From Aliirhizobium smilacinae (GTDB lineage Bacteria; Pseudomonadota; Alphaproteobacteria; Rhizobiales; Rhizobiaceae): 64,000 nucleotides of DNA. The stretch is from contig NZ_VDMN01000001.1 of the NCBI RefSeq assembly GCF_006335145.1, forward strand, positions 2,046,001 to 2,110,000. Direction: 5' to 3'. Below are positions 10,498-19,920 of the stretch, piece by piece. A model generated the notes under the pieces. It saw only the letters and a program-made list of their open reading frames with translations. It did no database searches and was not told the DNA's origin. Position 1 is the first letter of the stretch, and each line of letters opens with the position of its first letter. A program made the translations under genes and the position numbers.

Positions 10498-12327
10498 GTG
10501 ACCCTGCCGAATTGGGACTTTCCATTGAAGGCTGAAAAAGAAAAAAAACGCCACGTTGATTCCGGCACCGTCGTCAGCGTGCTGAAGCGCATCATCTCGG
10601 AAAACGGCCGCGACCATATCCGAGGCTACGCGTTTGCGATCGGCTGTCTCATTGCCGTGGCGCTGTCGACGGCCTTTACGGCGTGGATCATGGAAAAGGT
10701 AGTCAACGAGGCCTTTGCCAACCGTCGGGCCGATATCGTCTGGCTGATCTGCGGCTCGATCCTCGCTGCCTTTGTGCTGCGCGGCTTCGCCACCTATGGC
10801 CAAGCGGTCGCGTTATCGAAGATCAGCAACAACATCGTGGCGCGCTACCAGCGCCGGCTCTACAGCCATATGATGACGCTGTCGGTCGGCTTCTTTGCCG
10901 AAGCCCGATCATCGCATCTGGCAGCTCAGGTCAGCCAGAACATTTCCGGCATCCGCGACGTTATGAACCTGACGGTCACCTCGACCGCCCGAGATCTTCT
11001 GACGCTGGTGGCGCTTATCGGCGTCATGGTGTCGAAGGACTGGGTGCTGTCTTTGATCGTCTTCGCGGTCGCGCCGCCGCTTCTTTATGCGCTGCGCTAC
11101 GTGTCGCGCCGGCTACGGCTGGCGACCCGGGAATCGGTCGAGATCAATAGCCGCGTTCTTGGCGCCATGCAGGAAACGGTCCAGGGCATTGCCGTGGTCA
11201 AGGCCTTCACCATGGAGCAGGAGCTCGAGAATAAGGTCAACAAGATCATTGTGACGGCCGAAGCCCGCTCCAATCGCATCGCACGGCTTTCCGAGCGCAC
11301 CTCACCGCTGACGGAAACCTTTGCCGGTTTTGCCATATCGAGCGTACTTGCCTATGCCGCGTTCCGTTCGATCTACGACAACGTGCCGCCCGGAGCTTTC
11401 TTCGCCTTCGTCACGGCGCTGCTGATGGCCTATGATCCGGCCCGCAGGCTTGCCAAGCTGCAGGTGCAGATGGATCGCGCGGTGGTCAATGCCCAGATGA
11501 TCTACGCACTTCTCGATCTTCAGCCGGCGCAGCGGGAAAAGCCCGATGCCGCCGACCTTGCGATCACCGAGGCGAAGGTCGAGCTGAAGGACGTCGTCTT
11601 CTCCTACGCCGCGGGCGCGCCTATCCTGCGGGGTGTCAATCTCGTTGCCGAAGGCGGCAAGACAACTGCCCTTGTCGGTCCATCCGGCGCCGGCAAGTCG
11701 ACCATCATCAATCTCATTCCGCGCTTCTACGATCCGGCCGAGGGGCAGATCCTGATCGACGGGCAGGACATAGCCCTCGTGACCAAATCCTCGCTGCGCC
11801 ACCAGCTCGCCTATGTATCCCAGCAGCCCTATATGTTTGAAGGTTCGATCCGCGACAACATCCGCTACGGACGTCCGGATGCGACCGATGCGGAAGTCGA
11901 GGACGCCGCCAAGCTGGCTTATGCGCATGATTTCATCATCGCTCAGCCGCAAGGTTACGAGACGCCGGTGGGCGAGAATGGCGTGACCCTTTCCGGCGGA
12001 CAGAGGCAGCGGCTTTCTATCGCCCGCGCCCTGGTGCGCAACGCACCGATCCTGCTGCTCGACGAAGCGACCTCCGCGCTCGACAACGAGTCGGAAGCTG
12101 CGGTGCAGAAGGCGCTCGATTCGGCCATGCGCGGCCGCACCGTGATCGTCATCGCCCACCGCCTTTCGACGGTCGTCAATGCCGACAAGATCGTCGTCAT
12201 GCAGGACGGACGCGTTGTCGAAGAAGGCTCCCATGAGGAGCTTGCGCAGCGCAAACAGGGTCTCTACGCTCGCCTCAACAATCTGCAGGCACCGGAACAC
12301 AGTCAGGCAGGAACAGACCAATTATGA
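10498..12327 (+). CDS. msbA: MsbA-like ABC exporter (lipid A flippase family)
   Basis: This is a half-transporter of 609 residues with six membrane spans followed by an ATPase domain. Walker [10 protein letters not shown] is near residue 394, the signature [15 protein letters not shown] near 499, and Walker [12 protein letters not shown] follows. It is most like MsbA, which flips lipid A-core across the inner membrane as a homodimer. NdvA glucan exporters and other lipid exporters share the architecture, so the cargo is inferred. The reading frame opens with GTG at 10498, and the N-terminal 20 residues are Lys/Glu rich. It overlaps dapB by the ATGA at 12324-12327, which couples their translation. 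Confidence 0.82.
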   Translation: MTLPNWDFPLKAEKEKKRHVDSGTVVSVLKRIISENGRDHIRGYAFAIGCLIAVALSTAFTAWIMEKVVNEAFANRRADIVWLICGSILAAFVLRGFATYGQAVALSKISNNIVARYQRRLYSHMMTLSVGFFAEARSSHLAAQVSQNISGIRDVMNLTVTSTARDLLTLVALIGVMVSKDWVLSLIVFAVAPPLLYALRYVSRRLRLATRESVEINSRVLGAMQETVQGIAVVKAFTMEQELENKVNKIIVTAEARSNRIARLSERTSPLTETFAGFAISSVLAYAAFRSIYDNVPPGAFFAFVTALLMAYDPARRLAKLQVQMDRAVVNAQMIYALLDLQPAQREKPDAADLAITEAKVELKDVVFSYAAGAPILRGVNLVAEGGKTTALVGPSGAGKSTIINLIPRFYDPAEGQILIDGQDIALVTKSSLRHQLAYVSQQPYMFEGSIRDNIRYGRPDATDAEVEDAAKLAYAHDFIIAQPQGYETPVGENGVTLSGGQRQRLSIARALVRNAPILLLDEATSALDNESEAAVQKALDSAMRGRTVIVIAHRLSTVVNADKIVVMQDGRVVEEGSHEELAQRKQGLYARLNNLQAPEHSQAGTDQL

Positions 12328-13148
12328 GTGAAAGTGACATGAAACTCGTCGTGGTGGGCGCGGGCGGACGGATGGGCCAGACGCTGATCCGCGTGATCCA
12401 CGAAACGCCCGGCGTCACTCTTCATGCAGCGATCGAGCGCGAGGGTTCCCCCTTCCTCGGCAAGGATGCCGGCGAACTTTCGGGCGTCGGACCTATCGGC
12501 ATCGCGGTAACCAGCGATCCGCTCGAAGCCTTCCTCAATGCGGAAGGCGTGGTCGATTTCACCGCACCGGCCGCAAGCGTTACCTTTGCCGGCCTCGCCG
12601 CTCAGGCGCGGATCGTGCACGTGATCGGCACGACCGGTTGCTCGACTGCGGACGAGGAAAAATTCGCAGCCGCCGGCCGTCATGCGCGCGTCGTCAAATC
12701 GGGCAATATGAGCCTCGGCGTCAATCTTCTCAGCGTATTGGCCAAACAGGCCGCCCGCGCGCTTCCCGCGGATGGCTGGGATATCGAAATCATCGAGATG
12801 CATCACAAACATAAGGTCGATGCGCCATCCGGCACCGCACTTCTGCTGGGTGAGGCTGCGGCCGAAGGGCGTGGTATCGATCTGGAAAGCCAGTCCGTGC
12901 GCGTTCGCGATGGCCATACCGGCCCGCGACCCGCGGGTACGATCGGCTTTGCGACACTGCGCGGCGGTTCGGTCGTCGGCGATCATTCGGTCATTCTGGC
13001 CGGCGAAGGTGAGCTGGTTACATTGTCGCACAGTGCCCGTGATCGCTCGATTTTCGCACGCGGGGCAGTTGCAGCGGCGCTTTGGGCGCGCGATAAGAAG
13101 CCCGGTCAATATTCGATGCTCGACGTGCTCGGGCTCTCAAATCAATAA
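12324..13148 (+). CDS. dapB: 4-hydroxy-tetrahydrodipicolinate reductase
   Basis: DapB reduces hydroxytetrahydrodipicolinate with NAD(P)H on the way to meso-diaminopimelate and lysine. The 274-residue product has the dinucleotide motif [10 protein letters not shown] near residue 10. The catalytic block [13 protein letters not shown] lies near residues 160-172, with the paired His and Lys that donate protons. The C-terminal segment [11 protein letters not shown] is also conserved. The start overlaps the exporter stop (ATGA). Diaminopimelate is needed for cell-wall peptides, which gives a loose functional link to mepA and the exporter. Confidence 0.95.
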   Translation: MSESDMKLVVVGAGGRMGQTLIRVIHETPGVTLHAAIEREGSPFLGKDAGELSGVGPIGIAVTSDPLEAFLNAEGVVDFTAPAASVTFAGLAAQARIVHVIGTTGCSTADEEKFAAAGRHARVVKSGNMSLGVNLLSVLAKQAARALPADGWDIEIIEMHHKHKVDAPSGTALLLGEAAAEGRGIDLESQSVRVRDGHTGPRPAGTIGFATLRGGSVVGDHSVILAGEGELVTLSHSARDRSIFARGAVAAALWARDKKPGQYSMLDVLGLSNQ

Positions 13149-13163
13149 TATCGGAGGTCATTC

Positions 13164-13799
13164 ATGAGCGGTACCCTCGTCCTCGTTCGCCACGGCCAGA
13201 GCGACTGGAATCTCAAAAACCTTTTCACCGGCTGGAAGGACCCAGACCTCACCCCGCTCGGCATTCAGGAAGCCGAAACCGGTGGTCAGGCCCTGGCCGA
13301 CACAGGCATCAAATTCGATATCGCCTTCACCTCCGACCTGAAGCGCGCGCAGAACACGTTGAAGATCGTGCTCGGCAAACTCGGCCAGCCCGATCTCGAA
13401 ACGATCCGCGACCAAGCACTCAACGAGCGCGACTATGGCGATCTTTCCGGCCTCAACAAGGACGATGCCCGCGCCAAGTGGGGCGAGGAGCAGGTTCATA
13501 TCTGGCGCCGTTCCTATGACGTGCCGCCTCCGGGTGGCGAAAGCCTGCGTGATACCGGTGCCCGCGTTTGGCCCTATTATCTGACGGAAATCCTGCCACG
13601 CGTGCTGCGCGGCGAAAAGGTGCTGGTTGCCGCCCACGGCAATTCGCTGCGCTCGCTGGTCATGGTGCTCGACAAGCTGACCAAGGAAGAGATCCTAGGC
13701 GTCAACCTCGCAACCGGCGTACCGATGGTCTACGTCCTCAACGCTGACTCGACGGTTGCTTCCAAGGATGTGCTCGGCGACATGTCCGGTGCGCACTAA
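13164..13799 (+). CDS. gpmA: 2,3-bisphosphoglycerate-dependent phosphoglycerate mutase
   Basis: GpmA interconverts 3- and 2-phosphoglycerate in lower glycolysis and gluconeogenesis. The 211-residue protein starts with [12 protein letters not shown], containing the phospho-accepting His10 of the RHG motif. It also shows the conserved [14 protein letters not shown] loop and the second active-site His in VAAHGNSLR. It is shorter than the 250-residue E. coli enzyme, as usual for alphaproteobacterial forms. A GGAGG site stands before the ATG. It is the last gene of the msbA-dapB-gpmA group and is closed by a strong terminator. Confidence 0.95.
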   Translation: MSGTLVLVRHGQSDWNLKNLFTGWKDPDLTPLGIQEAETGGQALADTGIKFDIAFTSDLKRAQNTLKIVLGKLGQPDLETIRDQALNERDYGDLSGLNKDDARAKWGEEQVHIWRRSYDVPPPGGESLRDTGARVWPYYLTEILPRVLRGEKVLVAAHGNSLRSLVMVLDKLTKEEILGVNLATGVPMVYVLNADSTVASKDVLGDMSGAH

Positions 13800-13824
13800 G
13801 CTTTAAAACGAACTGATCGGTTTG

Positions 13825-13858
13825 ACGCCAGCCGGCAGGATACTGCGGCTGGCGTTTT
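13825..13858 (+). terminator. Intrinsic terminator after gpmA
   Basis: A perfect 10-bp stem, ACGCCAGCCG (13825-13834) with CGGCTGGCGT (13846-13855), encloses an 11-base loop and is followed by TTTTGCGTTT. It lies between the ends of the convergent genes gpmA and phnF. The T-run favours gpmA, though the stem could also slow transcription from phnF. Confidence 0.85.
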
Positions 13859-13872
13859 GCGTTTCCGCCTCG

Positions 13873-14613
13873 TTAGTTCTCAATGGTGAACTGCACCGCA
13901 TCGGCCGGAAAGCGACTGACGGCGTATTGGACGGGGACCCCATCCGCATCCGCGTTCAGCGCGCGCGTCACCAGCACGATTGCGCCGGGTGACAATTCGA
14001 GCGCCGACAGATCGTCGTTGTCGGCATGGACGGCGGTAATCTCTGTCGAAACGCGAATATAATCCGGCAATCCGACAGTGCCGAATGCGGTCGTGATCGA
14101 GCCGCTGTCACGATAGGCATCGGCAATTCCTGCAAAACGATCGGCCGGGAACCATGCGGTTGCCCGTGAGACGGGACGGCGGTCGGCCTTTCTCAGCGTC
14201 TCCAGACGGATGAGCGGCGCACCGACAGACAGTTTCAACCGGCTAGCCAGATCCGCAGTCGCGGCCTCTTCGGCCGAAGCCAGAAGCAGGCCTTCCTTTT
14301 CGCGCGCCTGATCGCCGATGCCCTGATTGAAGCGCGTGCGTCGCGAAATCGGAAAATTCAGCCTTTCCTTGCGCAGAATGAGAGTGCCCCGCCCCTGCAC
14401 GGCCTGAACGATGCCTTCCTGTGCAAGGGCCGCGAGCGCGCTGCGAACCGTATGCCGGTTAACGCCGAACTGCTCCGCAAGAACCATTTCGGGCGGCACC
14501 TTGCCGATCGCATCATAATCACCGCCGGCGATGGCCGAGCGTATCCGATCGGCGATCTGTCGCCACAAGGCCACCCCGTTTTGCCGGCGAACCGCTGCTT
14601 CCTGCATATCCAT
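13873..14613 (-). CDS. phnF: PhnF, GntR/HutC-family regulator of phosphonate genes
   Basis: PhnF is a transcription regulator with an N-terminal winged helix (about residues 12-80, including EQFGVNRHTVRSALAALAQEG) and a C-terminal UTRA ligand-binding domain. At 246 residues it has normal length. It is divergent from phnG, the usual arrangement for a local repressor of C-P lyase genes. ATGs at 14613 and 14607 are both possible starts. The first places the start codon inside a Pho-box-like repeat, so PhoB binding there could also block phnF expression. Inverted repeats typical of HutC-family operators lie in the 83-base gap to phnG. Confidence 0.9.
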   Translation of the reverse strand: MDMQEAAVRRQNGVALWRQIADRIRSAIAGGDYDAIGKVPPEMVLAEQFGVNRHTVRSALAALAQEGIVQAVQGRGTLILRKERLNFPISRRTRFNQGIGDQAREKEGLLLASAEEAATADLASRLKLSVGAPLIRLETLRKADRRPVSRATAWFPADRFAGIADAYRDSGSITTAFGTVGLPDYIRVSTEITAVHADNDDLSALELSPGAIVLVTRALNADADGVPVQYAVSRFPADAVQFTIEN

Positions 14614-14629
14614 GTCACACGCTTGTTAT
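14612..14629 (+). promoter_or_regulatory. Candidate Pho box before phnG
   Basis: Two 7-mers, ATGTCAC (14612-14618) and TTGTTAT (14623-14629), are spaced by four bases. They match the alphaproteobacterial PhoB pattern CTGTCAT-N4-CTGTCAT at 6/7 (with CTGTCAC) and 5/7 positions. The repeat is about 70 bases before phnG and points toward it. It also overlaps the phnF start. Confidence 0.45.
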
Positions 14630-14657
14630 ATCCAAAAGTTATGGCTAAGTTATCTTG

Positions 14658-14681
14658 TATAGTTGTCTATATCAATAGACA
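14658..14681. promoter_or_regulatory. Candidate PhnF operator (overlapping inverted repeats)
   Basis: TGTCTAT-ATCA-ATAGACA (14664-14681) is a perfect 7-bp inverted repeat. A second one, TATAG-TTGT-CTATA (14658-14671), overlaps it. Both contain the TATAGAC/GTCTATA core known for HutC-subfamily GntR regulators such as mycobacterial PhnF. The element ends 15 bases before the phnG start and covers its ribosome-site region, a position suited to repression. Confidence 0.6.
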
Positions 14682-14696
14682 TTTTGGAGACTGGCC

Positions 14697-15170
14697 ATGG
14701 ATCTTGCAGCGCATACCGTGCCGGACACGGAAACATCCGGACGCCGCCGTTGTGCCGGACTTCTCGCCGGTTCGACGCTTATCGAACTTCACTCCGCGTG
14801 GGATGCCTTGACGGATAAACCGGAAACAAAGCCGGTTCGCGGGCCTGAAACCGGGCTCGTTATGGTGCGTGGACGGATCGGCGGCGGCGGAAGTCCGTTC
14901 AACCTGGGAGAAGCGACGGTGACGCGGGCGACGATCGCACTTGCGTCCGGCACGATCGGCCATGCGCAGGCACTTGGCACGGACAAGAAAAAAGTTCGGC
15001 TTGCCGCGATCTTCGATGCGCTGTGGCAGGAAGAAACTACACGCGACGCCGTCGAACGCACCCTGCTCTCCCCCGTCGAAATGCGCATCGCGACACAGGA
15101 CAAGGCGAGGGCCGAGGAGACCGCTGCAACCCGCGTCGACTTCTTTACCATGGTACGGGGAGACGACTGA
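14697..15170 (+). CDS. phnG: C-P lyase core subunit PhnG
   Basis: PhnG (157 residues) is one of the four core subunits (PhnG2H2I2J2) of the C-P lyase complex. With PhnI, PhnH and PhnL it helps attach the phosphonate to the 1-position of the ribose of ATP, releasing adenine. Conserved segments visible are RGPETGLVMVRGRIGGGG and FNLGEATVTRA. GGAG stands nine bases before the ATG at 14697. The stop overlaps phnH by one base. This is the first gene of the main phn operon. Confidence 0.95.
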   Translation: MDLAAHTVPDTETSGRRRCAGLLAGSTLIELHSAWDALTDKPETKPVRGPETGLVMVRGRIGGGGSPFNLGEATVTRATIALASGTIGHAQALGTDKKKVRLAAIFDALWQEETTRDAVERTLLSPVEMRIATQDKARAEETAATRVDFFTMVRGDD

Positions 15171-15769
15171 TGGCGACCAATACAGAAGCTTTCTCCGGTG
15201 GTTTTTCCAACCCGGTCTTCGAATCCCAGAGCATTTTCCGCATGCTGATGGACGGCATGGCACGGCCGGGCACGGTTCGCGACGTGGAACATGACGCCGG
15301 TCAGCCCGAGCCGCTCGGCCAGGCTGCCGGCGCGATCGCGCTGACCTTGTGCGACCACGACACACCGGTCTGGCTGAGCGCAGGTTACGCCAAATCGTCC
15401 GTGGCGGACTGGATCGGTTTCCATTCCGGCGCCCCGATGACACGCGAGAAGGCCGAAGCGCGTTTCGCCTTTGTCGAAGCCGGAGCAGCCCTGTCCTCCT
15501 TCGGTCTCTTCTCCGCCGGAACCCAGGAATATCCCGATCGTTCGACCACGCTTGTCATCGAAGTGGCCGGGCTGGACGAAGGCCAGAGTTTTACGCTTTC
15601 CGGACCGGGTATCCTTCAAACCAGATCGGTGGAAATCAGCGGGCTTCCTGAAGCCTTCCTGCGTCTCTGGGCCGACAATCGTCCGCTTTTCCCACGCGGC
15701 ATTGACGTGATCCTGACCGCAGGCCGGCGCTTCATCTGCCTGCCGCGCACCACGCGGATCACGGCTTAA
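15170..15769 (+). CDS. phnH: C-P lyase core subunit PhnH
   Basis: PhnH (199 residues) binds PhnJ in the C-P lyase core and is related to PLP transferases without using PLP. The N-terminal FSNPVFESQSIFRMLMDGMA and the C-terminal PLFPRGIDVILTAG are the family hallmarks. The ATG at 15170 shares its A with the phnG stop (TGATG). Longer frames starting at 15023 run inside phnG and are not plausible. phnI follows after 19 bases that contain an AAGGAG site. Confidence 0.95.
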   Translation: MATNTEAFSGGFSNPVFESQSIFRMLMDGMARPGTVRDVEHDAGQPEPLGQAAGAIALTLCDHDTPVWLSAGYAKSSVADWIGFHSGAPMTREKAEARFAFVEAGAALSSFGLFSAGTQEYPDRSTTLVIEVAGLDEGQSFTLSGPGILQTRSVEISGLPEAFLRLWADNRPLFPRGIDVILTAGRRFICLPRTTRITA

Positions 15770-15788
15770 GCCTGAAGGAGATCAAACC

Positions 15789-16895
15789 ATGTATGTTGCC
15801 GTCAAGGGTGGCGAAGCTGCCATCACCAACGCTCACAGGCTTCTCGCGGATCGCCGCCGAGGCGATCGCACGCTTCCTTCCATCACCATCGAACAGGTTG
15901 CCGAACAGCTGGGCCTGGCCGTCGACCGGGTGATGGCCGAGGCCTCGCTTCATGATCGCTCGCTTGCAGCACTTGCCGTGCGCCAGTCGCGCGGTGACCT
16001 GATCGAGGCGATCTTCCTGCTGCGCGCCTATCGCACCACCCTGCCCCGCTTCGGCAGTTCTGTTCCGCTCGACACGGCAACGATGCAGGTCGAGCGCCGC
16101 GTCTCGGCGACTTACAAGGATCTTCCGGGCGGCCAGCTGCTTGGTCCGACCTTCGATTATACGCACCGTCTGCTCGACCCATCCCTGCTTGCCGACGAGG
16201 CCGTTGACGAACCTGCCAGCAGGGAAGCCGGCGGTGAGGAGGTCATGCGGGTCTCCGACATCCTCGCCCATGAGGGCCTGATCGAACCGGACGGAGACCT
16301 GCCGCAGGATCATGAAGCCGGCGACCTGACACGCGAACCGATGGAATTTCCGATGGGTCGCGACCTGCGCCTGCAGGCGCTTGCCCGCGGCGACGAAGGC
16401 TTTCTGCTGGCACTCGGTTACTCCACCCAGCGCGGTTATGGCCGTAACCACCCGTTCGTCGGCGAGATCCGTATCGGCGAGGTCGAGGTAGAGATGGACA
16501 TTCCCGAACTTGGCTTTGCCGTCTCGCTCGGCCGCATCCGCGTCACCGAATGCCAGATGGTCAACCAGTTCAAGGGCTCATCCAAGGCACCGCCGCAGTT
16601 TACCCGCGGTTACGGCCTCGTCTTCGGCCAGAGCGAACGCAAGGCGATGTCGATGTCACTGGTCGACCGGGCGCTGCGTGCGGAAGAGCTTGGCGAGGAC
16701 ATCACCGCGCCGGCTCAGGACGAGGAATTCGTCATTTCCCATTCCGACAATGTGCAGGCGACAGGCTTCGTCGAACACCTGAAGCTTCCCCATTACGTCG
16801 ACTTCCAGGCGGAACTTGCGATGGTGCGCAGGATGCGTGCCGATATCGAGGCCGCCCGTAACGGCGAAACCGAGATGAAGGATGCTGCCGAATGA
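15789..16895 (+). CDS. phnI: C-P lyase core subunit PhnI
   Basis: PhnI (368 residues) is the nucleosidase-like subunit. Alone it can hydrolyse ATP or GTP to ribose triphosphate and base, and with PhnG, PhnH and PhnL it makes alpha-D-ribose 1-methylphosphonate 5-triphosphate. Family segments seen are MYVAVKGGEAAITNAHRLL at the N-terminus, HPFVGEIRIGEVEVE in the middle and HVDY-like HYVDFQAEL near the C-terminus. The strong site AAGGAG is about 8 bases before the ATG. The stop overlaps the phnJ start in ATGA. Confidence 0.95.
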   Translation: MYVAVKGGEAAITNAHRLLADRRRGDRTLPSITIEQVAEQLGLAVDRVMAEASLHDRSLAALAVRQSRGDLIEAIFLLRAYRTTLPRFGSSVPLDTATMQVERRVSATYKDLPGGQLLGPTFDYTHRLLDPSLLADEAVDEPASREAGGEEVMRVSDILAHEGLIEPDGDLPQDHEAGDLTREPMEFPMGRDLRLQALARGDEGFLLALGYSTQRGYGRNHPFVGEIRIGEVEVEMDIPELGFAVSLGRIRVTECQMVNQFKGSSKAPPQFTRGYGLVFGQSERKAMSMSLVDRALRAEELGEDITAPAQDEEFVISHSDNVQATGFVEHLKLPHYVDFQAELAMVRRMRADIEAARNGETEMKDAAE

Positions 16896-17788
16896 GTGCC
16901 GATCTCGCCACCTACAATTTCGCCTATCTGGACGAACAGACGAAACGGATGATCCGCCGGGCTATCCTGAAGGCAATCGCCATTCCGGGTTATCAGGTGC
17001 CTTTTGCCTCCAGAGAGATGCCGATGCCCTATGGCTGGGGCACAGGCGGCGTGCAGGTCACCGCCTCGATCATCGGCCCGGACGACGTGCTGAAGGTCAT
17101 CGATCAGGGTGCCGACGACACAACCAATGCGGTCTCGATCCGCGCCTTCTTCCAGAAGGTCGCCGATGTCGCGGTGACGACGCATACCAAGGACGCGACA
17201 ATCATCCAGACGCGCCATCGCATTCCGGAACAGAAGCTCACCGAGGGCCAGGTCCTCGTCTATCAGGTGCCGATCCCGGAACCTTTGCGCTTCCTCGAGC
17301 CGCGCGAAACCGAAACGCGAAAAATGCATGCGCTGGAAGAATACGGCCTCATGCATGTGAAGCTTTACGAGGACATCGCCATCAACGGCCGCATCTCGAA
17401 GACCTATGCCTATCCGGTGAAGGTCGATGGCCGCTACGTGATGGACCCGTCACCGACGCCGAAATTCGACAATCCGAAAATGCACATGTCGGATGCGCTG
17501 CAGCTGTTCGGCGCGGGCCGCGAAAAACGCATCTATGCGGTACCGCCGCACACTGAAGTCGTCAGCCTCGATTTCGAGGATTATCCGTTCGAGATCCAGA
17601 CATTCGAGCAGGATTGCGCGCTCTGCGGCGCGCATGGCGTCTATCTCGACGAGGTGGTGCTCGACGACAAGGGCGGACGGATGTTCGTCTGCTCCGATAC
17701 CGATCATTGCGAGGATCGCCGCGAACACGGCCATGTCGGCGCGATGCTGGCCCAGGATTCAGTTAAGGGCCAGGAGGCTGCGGAATGA
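16892..17788 (+). CDS. phnJ: C-P lyase radical-SAM catalytic subunit PhnJ
   Basis: PhnJ cleaves the carbon-phosphorus bond of ribose 1-phosphonate 5-phosphate using S-adenosylmethionine and an iron-sulfur cluster, releasing the alkane and a 1,2-cyclic ribose phosphate. In this 298-residue chain the four conserved cysteines are Cys242 and Cys245 (CALCGAHG), Cys267 and Cys273 (CSDTDHC). They match E. coli Cys241, 244, 266 and 272. The catalytic machinery therefore looks intact. It overlaps phnI and phnK by ATGA on both sides, which suggests fixed stoichiometry through coupled translation. Confidence 0.97.
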   Translation: MSADLATYNFAYLDEQTKRMIRRAILKAIAIPGYQVPFASREMPMPYGWGTGGVQVTASIIGPDDVLKVIDQGADDTTNAVSIRAFFQKVADVAVTTHTKDATIIQTRHRIPEQKLTEGQVLVYQVPIPEPLRFLEPRETETRKMHALEEYGLMHVKLYEDIAINGRISKTYAYPVKVDGRYVMDPSPTPKFDNPKMHMSDALQLFGAGREKRIYAVPPHTEVVSLDFEDYPFEIQTFEQDCALCGAHGVYLDEVVLDDKGGRMFVCSDTDHCEDRREHGHVGAMLAQDSVKGQEAAE

Positions 17789-18561
17789 CCGATACCCCTC
17801 TTCTCAAAGTCAGCGGCGTCTCGAAATTCTACGGCAGCCGGATCGGCTGCAAGGATGTCAATTTCGAGCTGTGGCCGGGCGAAGTGCTCGCCATCGTCGG
17901 TGAATCCGGCTCAGGCAAGACCACGCTCCTGAACTGCCTTTCGACCCGGCTTATGCCGACGGCCGGCAGCGTCGAATACCGGATGCGCGATGGCAATTTC
18001 CGCGACCTCTATCACATGAGTGAGGCGGAGCGGCGGTTCCTGATGCGCACCGACTGGGGTTTCGTTCACCAGAATCCGGCAGACGGTTTGCGCATGACGG
18101 TTTCGGCCGGTGCCAATGTCGGCGAACGACTGATGGCGGTCGGCGACCGGCATTACGGAAAGATCCGCGAGACGGCGACCGACTGGCTGGGCCGGGTGGA
18201 AATTTCCGCAGACCGGATCGACGACCAGCCCCGCGCGTTTTCCGGCGGCATGCGCCAGCGCTTGCAGATCGCCCGCAATCTCGTCACCGGCCCACGCCTC
18301 GTCTTCATGGACGAGCCGACCGGGGGTCTCGACGTCTCGGTTCAGGCGCGCCTGCTCGATCTGGTGCGCGGCCTCGTCAACGATCTGGGCTTGGCCGCCA
18401 TTGTGGTGACCCATGACCTCGCAGTTGCCCGGCTTCTTTCGCACCGGATGATAGTGATGAAGGACGGTCACGTGATCGAACACGGGCTTACCGACCGGGT
18501 GCTCGACGATCCGCGCGAGCCTTACACCCAGCTTCTCGTTTCCTCGATCCTGCAAGTATAG
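17785..18561 (+). CDS. phnK: C-P lyase ABC-type ATPase PhnK
   Basis: PhnK (258 residues) looks like an ABC transporter ATPase but binds the PhnGHIJ core through PhnJ rather than a membrane permease. Walker A GESGSGKT is near residues 39-46, the signature FSGGMRQRLQIARN near 152, and Walker B LVFMDEPTGGLD follows. The C-terminal DDPREPYTQLLVSSILQV is typical of Opp/Dpp-like ATPases. Its start overlaps the phnJ stop. phnL follows after 9 bases. Confidence 0.95.
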   Translation: MTDTPLLKVSGVSKFYGSRIGCKDVNFELWPGEVLAIVGESGSGKTTLLNCLSTRLMPTAGSVEYRMRDGNFRDLYHMSEAERRFLMRTDWGFVHQNPADGLRMTVSAGANVGERLMAVGDRHYGKIRETATDWLGRVEISADRIDDQPRAFSGGMRQRLQIARNLVTGPRLVFMDEPTGGLDVSVQARLLDLVRGLVNDLGLAAIVVTHDLAVARLLSHRMIVMKDGHVIEHGLTDRVLDDPREPYTQLLVSSILQV

Positions 18562-18570
18562 GAGATCCAG

Positions 18571-19281
18571 ATGGCCACTCCTCTCGTCGTCTCGGAAGTT
18601 TTCAAGAGCTTCACCATGCACCTGCGCGACGGCATCAAGCTGCCGGTCGTCAAGGATGTGAATTTTTCCGTTGCCAGCGGCGAATGCGTCGTGCTGGGCG
18701 GGCCGTCGGGCATCGGCAAGAGCTCGATCCTGAAAATGCTGTACGGCAATTATGCCGTCGATGCCGGCCAGATCCTGGTGGATCACAAAGAGCGGATCGT
18801 CGATATCGCCAGTACCGATCCGCGCACGATCATCGACGTGCGCCGTCACACGATGGGTTATGTCAGCCAGTTCCTGCGCACCGTGCCGCGCGTGGCGGCC
18901 ATCGACGTTGTCGCCGAACCGCTGGTCGCGCGTGGGATCGAGGCAACCGAGGCCAAGGAAAAGGCTGCAGGACTGCTGGCGAAGCTCAACCTGCCGCGCG
19001 AACTCTGGTCGTTGCCGCCCGCCACCTTCTCCGGCGGCGAGCAACAGCGCGTCAATATCGCCCGCGGTTTCATCACCAGCCATCGCATCCTGCTTCTCGA
19101 CGAGCCTACGGCCTCGCTGGACGCCACCAATCGTCGCGTCGTCGTCGAGATGATTGCGGCGAAGAAGCAAGAGGGCGTCGCAATGCTCGGCATCTTCCAT
19201 GACGAGGAAGTGCGCGAAGCGGTGGCCGATCGAATTCTCGACGTCAGTGCATTTTCTCCCCGAAAGGCCATCGCAGCATGA
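18571..19281 (+). CDS. phnL: C-P lyase ABC-type ATPase PhnL
   Basis: PhnL (236 residues) is the second non-transport ABC ATPase of the pathway. It associates with the core on top of PhnK and is needed for formation of the ribosyl phosphonate. Walker [13 protein letters not shown] lies near residues 43-54, the signature [14 protein letters not shown] follows, and Walker B is [11 protein letters not shown]. The ATG has an AGGAG site. Its stop overlaps the next gene by four bases (ATGA at 19278-19281), placing the acetyltransferase in the same operon. Confidence 0.94.
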   Translation: MATPLVVSEVFKSFTMHLRDGIKLPVVKDVNFSVASGECVVLGGPSGIGKSSILKMLYGNYAVDAGQILVDHKERIVDIASTDPRTIIDVRRHTMGYVSQFLRTVPRVAAIDVVAEPLVARGIEATEAKEKAAGLLAKLNLPRELWSLPPATFSGGEQQRVNIARGFITSHRILLLDEPTASLDATNRRVVVEMIAAKKQEGVAMLGIFHDEEVREAVADRILDVSAFSPRKAIAA

Positions 19282-19895
19282 ATGCCAAGGTAGGGCTCGA
19301 GCCCGTTATCCACTCGACGGCCAGCGTCAGCAACTCGACGATCGGCCGCTATACCGAAGTCGCCGAGCGCTGCCGCATCGACGAAGCCGAGATCGGCGAC
19401 TATTCCTACATCATGCAGGATGGCTCCATCTGGTGCGCGACGATCGGCAAGTTCGTCAACATGGCGGCGTCGGTGCGTATCAATGCGACCAACCATCCGA
19501 CATGGCGCGCGACGCTGCATCACTTCACCTATCGTGCCGCCAACTACTGGGACGATGCCGAAAACGAGCAGGATTTTTTCGAATGGCGTCGCGACAACCG
19601 CGTCACGATCGGCCATGACGTGTGGATCGGCCATGGCGCGACCGTGTTGCCCGGCGTGACCGTCGGCAATGGTGCGGTGATCGGAGCAGGTGCGGTCGTC
19701 TCCAAGGATGTCGCGCCTTACACGATCGTCGGCGGCGTTCCCGCCAAGCTGATCCGCGAACGGTTCACCAGGGAGGTCGGCGAAGGAATGGACCGGCTCG
19801 CCTGGTGGGATTGGGATCATCTGAAGCTGCGCCATGCGCTGGATGACTTCAGGGCGCTTTCGGCCGAGGATTTCCTCTCGCGCTATGCGTTGTAA
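19278..19895 (+). CDS. Hexapeptide-repeat acetyltransferase of the phosphonate operon
   Basis: This 205-residue protein is a left-handed beta-helix acyltransferase (LacA/CAT xenobiotic type). Repeats of the [LIV]-G-x4 kind run through [20 protein letters not shown] and [16 protein letters not shown], and the [11 protein letters not shown] segment resembles the CoA/acceptor site of this subfamily. Such proteins are recurrent members of alphaproteobacterial phn operons. They may acetylate aminoalkylphosphonates, the role of the unrelated GNAT enzyme PhnO in enterobacteria; that substrate is inferred. It is translationally coupled to phnL and its stop codon lies inside the palindrome at 19891-19908. 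Confidence 0.85.
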   Translation: MNAKVGLEPVIHSTASVSNSTIGRYTEVAERCRIDEAEIGDYSYIMQDGSIWCATIGKFVNMAASVRINATNHPTWRATLHHFTYRAANYWDDAENEQDFFEWRRDNRVTIGHDVWIGHGATVLPGVTVGNGAVIGAGAVVSKDVAPYTIVGGVPAKLIRERFTREVGEGMDRLAWWDWDHLKLRHALDDFRALSAEDFLSRYAL

Positions 19896-19908
19896 CGAAA
19901 GCGTTACA
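19891..19908. repeat. Perfect inverted repeat at the end of the acetyltransferase gene
   Basis: TGTAACG-AAAG-CGTTACA is a perfect 7-bp inverted repeat that includes the TAA stop codon (19893-19895). The half-site TGTAAC recurs at 19922-19927 just upstream of the Pho-type repeats. No T-run follows, so it is not a standard terminator. It could be a protein-binding site or an mRNA 3' end hairpin. Confidence 0.5.
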
Positions 19909-19920
19909 GAAGCGTCATGC

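Noticed and set aside
15023-15169. Longer start for phnH inside phnG
   Set aside because: PhnH family N-terminus matches the ATG at 15170 coupled to the phnG stop; the longer frame would overlap phnG by 50 codons.
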